Virus record (IMG/VR): IMGVR_UViG_3300025411_000008
Span: 62,001-126,000 of that record
DNA: 64,000 nucleotides
Strand: one strand, 5' to 3'
Origin: a virus
Within the stretch, counting starts at the first letter, position 1; each line of letters starts with the position of its first letter. The translations under genes and the position numbers were made by a program. The notes under the pieces were generated by a model, which was not told the origin of the DNA, ran no database searches, and saw only the letters and a list, made by a program, of their open reading frames with translations. Shown here piece by piece: positions 1 to 8,555 of this stretch.

Positions 1-248
1 GAGGTTGTGGTATTAAACGTCGAGTTGCCACCATTGCTCGAGGAGCCCTTAGCACCGACGACGATTGTGTAGTCAGTTCCTAATTTAATTGTTGGTGTAA
101 TGGTCTGCATACCACCAGCACCACCGGCAAAGCGAGGCGTGGAGTAGGAGCCACCGCCACCGACGATGAGCACAGTTGCAGCAAAAAACGGTGAGAACAT
201 ACCGAGTGTTTGAATAGCATCGTCCGCAAATGTGGTTACAAGTGGCAT
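1..248 (-). CDS. Glycine-rich tail fibre/appendage protein, N-terminal part (runs off window)
   Basis: Open frame whose ATG (246-248) overlaps the stop of the upstream fibre gene as TAATG, so the two are translationally coupled. About 82 residues are visible. They include a VGGGGSY stretch and a GGAGG stretch typical of glycine-rich domains at the ends of phage tail fibres. The C-terminal part lies outside the window. A virion role is inferred from position and composition. Confidence 0.6.
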   Translation of the reverse strand, partial: MPLVTTFADDAIQTLGMFSPFFAATVLIVGGGGSYSTPRFAGGAGGMQTITPTIKLGTDYTIVVGAKGSSSNGGNSTFNTTT

Positions 249-3200
249 TAGAACTTAGTCAATCCTGCTAACAGTGTCCAAGTAGGCGTGTTTGACGTGC
301 AAATCACAGTAAACGTATAAGAATCAAGAGTGTTGGCATCGGCTGATGACCATGCTGTACCACCTTGGTAGTACGTAGTAATACCATTGTTTGTTGCGCC
401 CTGCAATGGGAGTGCTGAGCTACTTGCACCCGCCTGATTACCATTAATGGTAACGTTGCTGGGCAGATAAGCCGTAGAACCATTATTTACAAGCAAAGCA
501 AAAGTGGCACTTACACCAGATACGGTTGGTGCTCCGGTGATTGCTACTGTATATGAACCAGATGGTGCTGTATTATAGAAGTAGAAAGAGCTGTTTGCTG
601 CATTAAGCGTAGCTGGAGTAGCTGTTCCGCTAAGCACTGTTGATCCACTGTATGATACAACTTCATAAGCACCCTGAAGAATAGGGTTGATAATAGCACT
701 AGCTACAGTGAGTGTACCACTAAACGAAGCATTGCCAATTTGCGTTAAAGCACCAGATACGGTAAGACCAGAAGCAGCTACCAGGTTGCCACCAACAGTA
801 CCACCAGAGATAGCAAGGTTGTTAAACCCAGAGATAGCAGTGGTTGATCCTGTTCCACCCTGTGTAATTGGCAATCCTGCCCCAGCAGCCGTTTTAGAGA
901 GGAAGACAACTGAGTTGTTCGCTGCTGTATTGATTACTGTAATTGTATAAGTAGCCCATGTGCTGGGGTCTGCCGAAGCCCACTGAGTTCCACCTTGGTA
1001 ATAGGTAGTAAAAGAACGTACTGGCGTTGCCGTTCCTGTTCCGCTTGATACACCGACAGTAGTGTTTAGTACAGTAAAGTTGTTTGCAGTCGAAGCAAAG
1101 ACCTGAACGTTCGTTAAATTAAGCGATGAACCAGAAGCAATGCCAAGACCTGTGATGTTAACGGTGGCTCCTCCAATAAGAGAGTTAGCACAGGTATAGG
1201 TAACAGATGTGCCGTTACCCGATGCTGCCGTTACTGTATAGGAGGTGGGTGATGTTTGCCCATTTGTGGGAAGGCTGGCAGTAGAACCAGATGCAGCAAG
1301 CTGGTAGCCATCAATAGAAATTGATGAAGGCAGGTAAGCAGTTGCACCGTTATTCACCGCGAAGTTAGCAGTTGTGGCATAACCGTTTGCAGCACCACGG
1401 TAAGTCGCATAGTTAATCGGGTAAGGACCCGTAGGGTTTGAAGTGTATGCGAAGTATGGTCCATTTGTGTTAGTAACACTGATGGGCGTTCCCGAACTTG
1501 GAGCTACAGCAGAAGTAGACAGAGCTGTTGAGAATGCTCCAACAATTTGTGGTGCTGTCAGAACTGGCGCGGTGATCGCGGGATTAGTTGAGTAAACTAC
1601 TGTGCCGGTTCCCGTTTGACCAGCCCAAGGGCCGCTGGTCGGATACCAGACACCGTTGTAGTAGATGCACGAGAAACTGTTGTACCAAGTCGGAAGGGCA
1701 ACGCTTGAAACCTGGCTTGCATTTATTTGGATTTTGTCGGTTCCACTACCGGAAACAGTTACCGTGTATAGAGAACTATTTAATGAAATATTGTTGGTGG
1801 TTCCGTTTGCTGTTCCGCTCGGAAGAGTAAGTGTAAGAGTGCCAGTAAGGGTAGTGACTAATGATGTTTCTCCAGCCGTAATGGTGGGGTTGCTCGTGGA
1901 GGTGTGAGTGACGAAGTTGTTCGTCTGTGAGAGAAGCGTGGCCTGCGTCGAGCTGATGCTCTTGCCCTGAATAGCGCCGACCACCGAGGCAGTGGCGGTT
2001 CCGGTCACGTCACCCGTCAGAGGGAGTGCGCCGGTTGCGGAGCCGGTTCCACCGTTCGCTACTGGCAGAACGCCGATCATGTTGGTGATGTCGGTAGTCC
2101 ATGTGTTGTACCAGTAGGAAGTACCGTCATAGACCCAGCCGTACGCTTCGCCTGGATCTACCGTATACGTGGTGTACGTCGTTTTTTGCGCTGACATTGA
2201 TCCAGAAAGCGTGATGGTCGCAGACGAGTTGTTGATAATTGAGTACTGCGAGCCAGAGACGGGACTGGTCGGAAGAGTGATAGTAAATGGCGTTGAGCCA
2301 GTGCAAATCGAAACCTCGCCAAGCGCGGCGGTGGCGGCAGCCGAGCGCGTGGCAATGCTCTGGCTCTCCGTTGGCGACCAGTTGCCTGTAGTGACTGCCG
2401 AGCCGGTAGCGGTGACAGTGGTGGTCGAGGCAAGGTTTACCGCGAAGGTGTTGGTGCCGTTGGAGGAAGCGACCAGACCGCCCGTGGCGTTGTTCGCCCC
2501 CATACCCGTAATCGTGACGTAGGAGCCAGCCTTCGGAGCCGTACCGCCCGAGGTAGTGTAGGTGACGTAGGTGGTGTGACCGACTGAGTTAGTAACGGTG
2601 TAGGTGGCGCTTGCCGCGACACAAGACCAGATTGTCGAAGTGTGATCGATAACGTAGTCACCTACAAGGTAAGTCCCTTGCGTTGGTGGTCCTGAAGTCG
2701 TACCACCTACAAAGCGAGCGCCAGCAGTTGCATTGCCAATTCCAGTGGCATTAAAGTCCGAAGCAACATCTTCTCCAGTAAGCGTGATCGAGGTGCCTGT
2801 AATAGCACCCGTCATTGTTCCGCCTGATTTTTGAAGCGCACCAGCAACGGTCGTGTTTGCCGAGATGATGCTCTCGACGTTGGTGGTCGCAGCAAGAGTG
2901 GGGTTGGGGTAAGTACCTGAAAGGTCACCGCCAGCGGTATAACCACTGGTCATCACGTTATTGCCACCAATGGTTACAGTTCCACTAAATGTAGCGTTTC
3001 CAATGTGCGTTGAGGTACCAGTAACAGTAAGGTTGCCGCCAATTGTCATTGCGCCTGAATCAATTTCGCTAGCTACTGAAAGTGCCCCGCTGACTGTAAG
3101 CCCACTAGCAATTGCAAGATTACCGCTAATTGTTCCACCGGATCCTGGCAGGGCAGCATAAGCTACACCACTAACGGTGTTAAGGTTGCCTGAAATTAAC

Positions 3201-4480
3201 GCGATAGAGCTCGTTTGACCAGTAACAATGCCTGAAGTTGTGTTGTATTGTCCAGACAGTGTAACAAATTGTCCACTAAGAGTAGCAAGATTTGCAACTG
3301 TACCTGTTACTGTTGGATTAACGTTGATTATGGTATTGACTACACCACTAACAGCAGTGGTTCCTACAAGTGTTGCAGCTACTGCACCTGTACCAGTTGC
3401 CGTTACGTCCCCAGTAAGAGAAGTAATTCCTCCTCCACCGCCACTAACCGTTGCTGGCACCCATTGTGTGTTGTTCCATACAAGAGATTGTCCGCTAGTA
3501 GCAGTTACACCACCAATGATGGGGCTGGTGATGTTCAATGCACCACTGATCGTACCGCCAGAGCGTTGCAGAGCAGAGTAAGCAACTCCGCTTACAGTGT
3601 TGAGGCTACCCGAAGTAGTTGCGTAAGCTCCACTAAGAGTTACGAACTGACCACTTAATGTTGACAGGTTGCTATTTGTTGTGTTGAGGTTCCCTGAGGT
3701 TACAGCATAGGCGCCTGACAATGCAACAAATTGACCTGACAGGGTGTTAAGACTGCCACTAATGCTCGCAATCGATCCAGTGTGACCGGTTACAATTCCG
3801 CTGGTTGTTACATACTGGCCACTGAGGGTAGCCAAGCTGCCTGACAAACTGGCGATATTAGCTTCATCAGTGACTTGCTTACCTGAAATTGTAGCAATAT
3901 AACCAGATTGAGTAGTAACAACGCCAGACGTAGTGGCATATTGACCCGACAACGTTGCGAGTGAGCCACTCAAGGCAGCAACGTTTGCAGTAGTAGTGGT
4001 TACGATGCCGCTAGTTACCACATATTGACCTGAGAGAGTCGTAATCTCATTTGTAAGGGTGATTGCTGACGTATTGAACTGGAGGTCATCTACGGCTGTT
4101 CTAACGGGGAATACGTTGAACCCTGACGTAGTACCGATGGCATGGGCAACAGAAGATGTTCCATCCCAGCCACGTCCATTATTTGTACCGTCAGTCCATA
4201 CGGTGATTAATGCATTCGTGCCAATGCTGATGGCTCCTGAAGCACAAAGAATCTTTTCTTCTGTGCCAAGGCCATAGTCAACTACAAGGGTAAATACACC
4301 ACTAGTTCCAAGAGGGTTAGTAGTGGCAGTTCCGCTCGAGCTTACTTCATACCATCCTGCTGTATTTGCCAGTTGCAAAGTTTGACCAGCAGAGTACCCA
4401 CTTGCCAAAACTGCGGAAAGGTACGTAGGTGTGGCAGCACCTGCAAGAGATCTAGGAGTTGTGTAATTGGGGTAAGCCAT
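248..4480 (-). CDS. Long repetitive tail-fibre-like structural protein (1410 aa)
   Basis: Very long Ser/Thr/Gly/Ala-rich protein, poor in charged residues. Residues about 140-480 repeat short units such as TLSGQYVTTSGIV and SISGSLNTLSGQF, as expected of a fibrous trimeric shaft. Later parts carry short GNLTVSG/ISGNL blocks and two related segments ending in TTYYQGGTxW near residues 1150 and 1380, which suggests internal duplication. It ends the string of virion genes and overlaps the next fibre gene by TAATG. No catalytic motif is seen. Most likely a tail fibre or other appendage; the receptor-binding part cannot be located. Confidence 0.72.
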   Translation of the reverse strand: MAYPNYTTPRSLAGAATPTYLSAVLASGYSAGQTLQLANTAGWYEVSSSGTATTNPLGTSGVFTLVVDYGLGTEEKILCASGAISIGTNALITVWTDGTNNGRGWDGTSSVAHAIGTTSGFNVFPVRTAVDDLQFNTSAITLTNEITTLSGQYVVTSGIVTTTTANVAALSGSLATLSGQYATTSGVVTTQSGYIATISGKQVTDEANIASLSGSLATLSGQYVTTSGIVTGHTGSIASISGSLNTLSGQFVALSGAYAVTSGNLNTTNSNLSTLSGQFVTLSGAYATTSGSLNTVSGVAYSALQRSGGTISGALNITSPIIGGVTATSGQSLVWNNTQWVPATVSGGGGGITSLTGDVTATGTGAVAATLVGTTAVSGVVNTIINVNPTVTGTVANLATLSGQFVTLSGQYNTTSGIVTGQTSSIALISGNLNTVSGVAYAALPGSGGTISGNLAIASGLTVSGALSVASEIDSGAMTIGGNLTVTGTSTHIGNATFSGTVTIGGNNVMTSGYTAGGDLSGTYPNPTLAATTNVESIISANTTVAGALQKSGGTMTGAITGTSITLTGEDVASDFNATGIGNATAGARFVGGTTSGPPTQGTYLVGDYVIDHTSTIWSCVAASATYTVTNSVGHTTYVTYTTSGGTAPKAGSYVTITGMGANNATGGLVASSNGTNTFAVNLASTTTVTATGSAVTTGNWSPTESQSIATRSAAATAALGEVSICTGSTPFTITLPTSPVSGSQYSIINNSSATITLSGSMSAQKTTYTTYTVDPGEAYGWVYDGTSYWYNTWTTDITNMIGVLPVANGGTGSATGALPLTGDVTGTATASVVGAIQGKSISSTQATLLSQTNNFVTHTSTSNPTITAGETSLVTTLTGTLTLTLPSGTANGTTNNISLNSSLYTVTVSGSGTDKIQINASQVSSVALPTWYNSFSCIYYNGVWYPTSGPWAGQTGTGTVVYSTNPAITAPVLTAPQIVGAFSTALSTSAVAPSSGTPISVTNTNGPYFAYTSNPTGPYPINYATYRGAANGYATTANFAVNNGATAYLPSSISIDGYQLAASGSTASLPTNGQTSPTSYTVTAASGNGTSVTYTCANSLIGGATVNITGLGIASGSSLNLTNVQVFASTANNFTVLNTTVGVSSGTGTATPVRSFTTYYQGGTQWASADPSTWATYTITVINTAANNSVVFLSKTAAGAGLPITQGGTGSTTAISGFNNLAISGGTVGGNLVAASGLTVSGALTQIGNASFSGTLTVASAIINPILQGAYEVVSYSGSTVLSGTATPATLNAANSSFYFYNTAPSGSYTVAITGAPTVSGVSATFALLVNNGSTAYLPSNVTINGNQAGASSSALPLQGATNNGITTYYQGGTAWSSADANTLDSYTFTVICTSNTPTWTLLAGLTKF

Positions 4481-4490
4481 CAGTTAATTC

Positions 4491-5096
4491 CTAAGAAAAT
4501 TGTACGCTAACGTTGAGTTGCAGGCTATCCCCTGGGTTTAAGTTAATTGCTGAGAAACTACTCTTCAAGAACATATATCCAGCTGGTCCTACAACCGGAG
4601 TGAGCGAGGGAATAATACTCGTCACCTTACTAGAGCCATTTGTAGCTCTAATTACATTGAAGACATTGGTTCCATTGCCAGAAGTTACAGTCATCACTTC
4701 GGTAAGCACCTGTACATTGAACGGAAAGGTACCTGGAAAGCCGCTGTAGCCGCTCACAGTGATGGTGGTATCCGTAGGTCCAACCTGATTTGCAAGCGAC
4801 CCTACAGCTGAACTAGACTGACTGGTAAAAAGGCCTACCTCGGTGATCGAATCAATACCACTAGCAGTAAAAGTACCGTTACAAAGGTAAGTATCTCCTG
4901 ACGTAACAGTAGTTACAATGCTTACTGTTCCAGAGATAGGAGTTCCCAAAGGGTTACCAAGAGCAATGTCGGTAGGCAAGGCAGTACTAATACCAGTTCC
5001 AAGGTAGAGGTATTTTGGCTCACTCAAGGAATAACCGACCCCTGTAATGGCATTCACAAAGTTGCTTCTTGTGTTAGAGGTCAGTACCGTGTTCAT
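4491..5096 (-). CDS. Probable virion structural protein (201 aa)
   Basis: Ser/Thr/Gly-rich protein lying 10 bases before the long fibre gene and read in the same direction. It has a beta-rich pattern and an SITEVGLFTS segment of the kind found in phage tail-associated proteins. Start is the ATG at 5096, preceded by AAGGAAG. No enzyme motif is seen. Likely a fibre-connecting or tail accessory protein, inferred from composition and place. Confidence 0.5.
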   Translation of the reverse strand: MNTVLTSNTRSNFVNAITGVGYSLSEPKYLYLGTGISTALPTDIALGNPLGTPISGTVSIVTTVTSGDTYLCNGTFTASGIDSITEVGLFTSQSSSAVGSLANQVGPTDTTITVSGYSGFPGTFPFNVQVLTEVMTVTSGNGTNVFNVIRATNGSSKVTSIIPSLTPVVGPAGYMFLKSSFSAINLNPGDSLQLNVSVQFS

Positions 5097-5108
5097 TATC
5101 TTCCTTTA

Positions 5109-5171
5109 AAGCAGTAGAACCAATGGCGCCGAGATCTTCCCGGTCACCATTGGCTCTAATAATTACTGCTT
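5109..5171 (-). promoter_or_regulatory. Long intergenic stem-loop between structural genes
   Basis: Outer arms 5109-5116 (AAGCAGTA) and 5164-5171 (TACTGCTT) pair over 8 bp; inner arms 5120-5126 (CCAATGG) and 5147-5153 (CCATTGG) pair over 7 bp. It follows the stop of the 5202-5930 gene and precedes the next gene. No U-run follows on the minus strand, so it looks more like an mRNA processing or stability element than a standard terminator. Confidence 0.5.
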
Positions 5172-5201
5172 CTACCTTTAAACTAAAAGGTAAGTGTTCC
5201 A

Positions 5202-5930
5202 TTAGCTCTGCTGACGGTACGTTCTCTTCTGACCAGTCTGGTACAGGTTTCCGCTGTAGCTAGCAAAGTAACCAGCGTATTGTTGCGTCTCAGAAACGTT
5301 TGTCTGGATCTGACGAACCTGTTGTTGAAGGGCAGGTACACCGCTCGAGCTGGCATTCGTGGTACCAGCCTGAAGCTGCGTAGCGTTAGCAATATTACCG
5401 TTGAAACCAACGAATGGAGTGTGAACAGTAGCGTCATCAATCCAGTTAGGTGTAGCGTTAGGAGCGCCTACGTAGCTTGGGTAAGCCTGACCCTCAGTAC
5501 CGGAAGGTACAAAGGCAGTCAGCGTAGGAGCAGTACCAGTCAGATTAGATACGGTCAGGTTTACACCACTAGGAACGATGATGGTTGTAGTCGTGTCGTA
5601 CAGGTAGTTAGCGCCACCAGCATTGACATAGAACGTGTAACCAGCAAGAGGACCAGCAGCAAGAGCTGCAACCAGACCACTAACTTGCGTACCAGTCGAG
5701 GTACCAGTCAGAGTTGAGGTTACAACACCAGTACCGAAACCACTAATGGTGAATGTACCAGCAGCTGCAGGGACTGAAAGCTCCAGGATACCGCTAGCCG
5801 TGTAGGCAGCGTTAACCATAATGGCTGGGTCAACAGCCTCGAAGTAGGCATTAGCACCACCGCGTGTTACACCACGCAGTGCGGCCTTTGTAGCCTGCTC
5901 GTTTGGAACGTTAGGAATTGGCTGTGCCAT
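5202..5930 (-). CDS. Probable virion structural protein (242 aa)
   Basis: Ala/Gly/Thr-rich beta-type protein with a central TSTLTGTSTGTQVSGL stretch, matching the composition of its fibre neighbours. It starts at ATG 5930 one base after the stop of the preceding gene (5932). The last 40 residues contain a Gln-rich stretch that may form a short coiled coil. No known domain recognised. Assigned to the virion by neighbourhood only. Confidence 0.5.
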   Translation of the reverse strand: MAQPIPNVPNEQATKAALRGVTRGGANAYFEAVDPAIMVNAAYTASGILELSVPAAAGTFTISGFGTGVVTSTLTGTSTGTQVSGLVAALAAGPLAGYTFYVNAGGANYLYDTTTTIIVPSGVNLTVSNLTGTAPTLTAFVPSGTEGQAYPSYVGAPNATPNWIDDATVHTPFVGFNGNIANATQLQAGTTNASSSGVPALQQQVRQIQTNVSETQQYAGYFASYSGNLYQTGQKRTYRQQS

Positions 5931-5931
5931 A

Positions 5932-6201
5932 TTAGAATCCTCTCACGGTTGTGTTGTATTGGTCGTTCTGGAATACCAGGCCAGTGTTGTTTTGACCCTG
6001 CCAGCCGTTACCACTCAAGGTAGGCTGTGCATAGCCACCACTAACGGTACCGGAGAATGTCTGGGGTGCCCAGACGTTGAACCATGGCTCGTTGTAGATT
6101 GTTGTGCCGCTCAGAACCGTACCACTGGGGATAATTGCACCCAATGGCTCGGCAGCAGCCTCAACAACAGGCTTCACTGTGTTCTTGATCTCGTCGCTCA
6201 T
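5932..6201 (-). CDS. Small probable structural protein (89 aa)
   Basis: 89 residues: a short Lys/Glu N-terminus, then Gly/Ser/Thr and aromatic residues (EPWFNVW, NGWQGQNNTGLVFQND). Preceded by AAGGAGCTTAA, a strong ribosome binding site. The next gene follows directly. No family recognised; a head-tail or fibre accessory protein is plausible. Confidence 0.5.
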   Translation of the reverse strand: MSDEIKNTVKPVVEAAAEPLGAIIPSGTVLSGTTIYNEPWFNVWAPQTFSGTVSGGYAQPTLSGNGWQGQNNTGLVFQNDQYNTTVRGF

Positions 6202-6244
6202 TTAAGCTCCTTCTAGAAGGTGGAGCTTTGCAGTCCACCGGTTG

Positions 6245-6811
6245 TTATACGTTCTTTGGTTTTGCGGTGCTAGTGCTGTTGTTCCAGATCTGCTCCCATG
6301 ACTGCGAAGGACCCTTAGGCTCAGCTTCATCAGGAAGAGGAATCTTGTACAGACCTGTGTTTTCACTAGCTCCGGCAGCGAGGCTTTCACGGAGGTGATC
6401 CATGTGACTCTCGCTTGTACTGCTTTCGTCCTTAAGTTCAGCGATCTTTTCCATAGCCTCTTCAGAGGTAATGAACGCAATACGACCACGCTGTACAGCT
6501 CTCAGCAAGTAAGGATCCTTGCGGATTTCCTCTGCGATAGGCTGAATGCTATTGTGAAAGCCAGTTCCGGCTAGCTTAAAGCTACCCTTGTCACTGGCAA
6601 ACACGGTAGAACCAGACATAAGGTTCTCGATCCAGTCTGCAGTCTTAATGTCTTGCATATCCTTAAACGAAGCTGGTGCACGCTTTTGAAGTGCTGCTGC
6701 TCTGTCTGCGGGGTCTGCCTTGTGCTCTTCAAAGTGACCACCCAAGTCCACTACTGGGACTGGGGTACTCTCTGCTCCGACATCACTTGACTTTGATACA
6801 GTTCTTGCCAT
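6245..6811 (-). CDS. Unknown protein of the head gene cluster (188 aa)
   Basis: Charged, mostly helical 188-residue protein just downstream of the major capsid gene. Segment IRKDPYLLRAVQRGRIAF looks like a compact helical domain; the C-terminus is Pro/Trp/Asn-rich. Start ATG 6811 is preceded by AGGAGC. No catalytic motif seen. A head completion or capsid-associated role is only suggested by position. Confidence 0.5.
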   Translation of the reverse strand: MARTVSKSSDVGAESTPVPVVDLGGHFEEHKADPADRAAALQKRAPASFKDMQDIKTADWIENLMSGSTVFASDKGSFKLAGTGFHNSIQPIAEEIRKDPYLLRAVQRGRIAFITSEEAMEKIAELKDESSTSESHMDHLRESLAAGASENTGLYKIPLPDEAEPKGPSQSWEQIWNNSTSTAKPKNV

Positions 6812-6905
6812 TTTAATGCTCCTATTTTCAAGGGACTCTCGTCCTCAATAGATACGAAATTTTCATACCTAGTTGTTACTTCAAGGGTATTTCTTTGTAC
6901 GATGA

Positions 6906-6940
6906 CCGGGGAGCGATCTCGGAGGATCCGACCTCCCCGG
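6906..6940 (-). terminator. GC-rich stem-loop after the major capsid gene
   Basis: 6906-6913 (CCGGGGAG) pairs with 6933-6940 (CTCCCCGG); a second small stem CGGA/TCCG lies in the loop at 6920-6930. It begins about 20 bases past the capsid stop codon on the minus strand. No U-tract follows, so it may be a partial terminator or an RNA stabiliser that raises capsid mRNA relative to downstream genes. Confidence 0.5.
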
Positions 6941-6960
6941 CCGTAGTACGGTTGTTAAGA

Positions 6961-7971
6961 CTAAGCCTTAACGATCTTGCCCAGACCACGGGGGTTGAGA
7001 ACGATCTCGGAAACGAGCTCGTCCATGACCCAACCCTTGTGGAACTTCTCAGGCGTGTGGTTCTCTTCGACGTCGAGCGAGTACATGACGGGGAAGACAC
7101 CGAGGAACTCGGGGCTTGGGGTCATGTAGACAGTACCCTGAGGTACTTCGATCGAACGCTGAACTTGGAAACCACCGAATTGAACGATGCGCTCACCAGC
7201 AACAACACGGTCCTTGAAGGCCCAACCGGTCTGGTTGATGTCCCACTTGTAAAGGTCACGGTAGTCGAGTGGGTTGAACAACAGTCTCGAAGCTTCCAAC
7301 TGGTGGACTTCGATGAGTGCAACGAGGTCGTACAGCGAGTCAGGGGTGATGTAACCCGAGAGCTCGTTAACGATGTGGTTGGGCGAAACTACGTGGTTGG
7401 GGTCAACGGCGTAGTTGTTGATGGCAGCTTCGAGGACCGTGATCAAACGGGCGTCTTCCTGCATCATGATTGCCTGCTTGGACATGTCCTGGGCGTACTC
7501 CACGATGTTTACGCGGAGGTACCACAAGTCTTCCTTCTTGATCTGAGGGAAGGTAGCGATACGGAACAAACGGACTGGAACCTTCTTACCTTCGAAGGGT
7601 GTCACACGGACTTCACCTTCGTTACCGGAAAGAATGTAAGCCTGGCCGTACTCGTCGAGGACGTCGTACATGACAGGTACACCAGGGGTAAGCGGGTCTT
7701 CCAGGAGGACGTTACGGGTCATACCTTGGTAACGGAGCTTCAGCTGGATGGGACCGATCATACCCTGGCCCAAACGGACCATGTAGTTGTCCTTGTCGGC
7801 CAGAACACCGGCGAGGCGACGCTGCTTCTCTTCACGAGTAGCAGTTACGCGGCCAGTTGCAGTCTTAAGACGGTCCTGAGCCTCAATGATACCGGCGACG
7901 TAGTCGTCCGACTTCTTGGCTGTGCGGGGAGCGAGGTGCTCAGCGACAGCGCCATTGGGAGTGATTGACAT
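6961..7971 (-). CDS. Major capsid protein (336 aa)
   Basis: 336 residues with the layout of phage HK97-fold capsid proteins: a charged helical N-arm (residues 20-60), a central domain with the YDLVALIEVHQLEASRLLFNPLDYRDL helix region, and a C-terminal segment FGGFQVQRSIEVPQGTVYMTPSPEFLG typical of the P/A domain. It lies downstream of portal, protease and the candidate scaffold, the usual head order. Start ATG 7971 is preceded by AAAGGAAA. Capsid role is well supported by size, context and motif layout, though no search was made. Confidence 0.8.
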   Translation of the reverse strand: MSITPNGAVAEHLAPRTAKKSDDYVAGIIEAQDRLKTATGRVTATREEKQRRLAGVLADKDNYMVRLGQGMIGPIQLKLRYQGMTRNVLLEDPLTPGVPVMYDVLDEYGQAYILSGNEGEVRVTPFEGKKVPVRLFRIATFPQIKKEDLWYLRVNIVEYAQDMSKQAIMMQEDARLITVLEAAINNYAVDPNHVVSPNHIVNELSGYITPDSLYDLVALIEVHQLEASRLLFNPLDYRDLYKWDINQTGWAFKDRVVAGERIVQFGGFQVQRSIEVPQGTVYMTPSPEFLGVFPVMYSLDVEENHTPEKFHKGWVMDELVSEIVLNPRGLGKIVKA

Positions 7972-7995
7972 TTTCTATATTTCCTTTCAAATACC

Positions 7996-8523
7996 TTAGG
8001 CAGTTGCGCCGAATGGAACGAGACGGACAACAATTTGCGTGGGGCTGATGACATCGATCAACTCAGCGACAGGAATGGCGTTCAAGGCACCAACAGTGGC
8101 ACTTGTACCCGAAGACGAAGTCAGCTGACCAGTACCTGAAGCGGTGTACAGCAAGGTACGAGTACCGTTCGTAGGAACGTTGTAAGCTACCGTCGTGTCG
8201 AAAGCAGGGGCGGTGATGGTGAAGAAGGCGTTAGAGCCACCCAACCATACTGACCATGCGTTGACGCCAACCTGAGTTACGTCGTCAATGTTAGGGTTAC
8301 GGTCAAGAGCAGAAAGACCAAATGGCTTTGCACCTGAAGCAGTAGCCGTAGCAGCATTGGCAACGGTGTCGGGACCTGTACGGTACATGACCATACCTGA
8401 GTAGATGTTCGTGGTGTCCGTGGGATCCAGGAACGTGTTGTAAGGTGTAGCCTCGTACTTTTCGTACAGTGGGGTGCACGTACGGTGAACCCCAACGTTA
8501 GCTACGCTATTAAGTTGCAGCAT
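7996..8523 (-). CDS. Candidate capsid decoration/head protein (175 aa)
   Basis: 175-residue beta-rich protein (Thr/Ala/Gly/Val-rich, few charges) placed directly before the major capsid gene. Position and size fit capsid decoration or stabilisation proteins, but no defining motif is seen. Start ATG 8523, preceded by AGGAGAAAG. It could also be a minor head fibre. Confidence 0.5.
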   Translation of the reverse strand: MLQLNSVANVGVHRTCTPLYEKYEATPYNTFLDPTDTTNIYSGMVMYRTGPDTVANAATATASGAKPFGLSALDRNPNIDDVTQVGVNAWSVWLGGSNAFFTITAPAFDTTVAYNVPTNGTRTLLYTASGTGQLTSSSGTSATVGALNAIPVAELIDVISPTQIVVRLVPFGATA

Positions 8524-8555
8524 ATTTTCTTTCTCCTGTTAGTAGGGGATTTGGG

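Noticed and set aside
6906-6940. Standard rho-independent terminator after the capsid gene
   Set aside because: Strong stem but no U-tract, so kept only as a stem-loop/possible partial terminator.
6895-7968. Plus-strand 357-residue frame opposite the capsid gene
   Set aside because: Mirror of the strongly supported capsid gene; composition is that of an antisense shadow.
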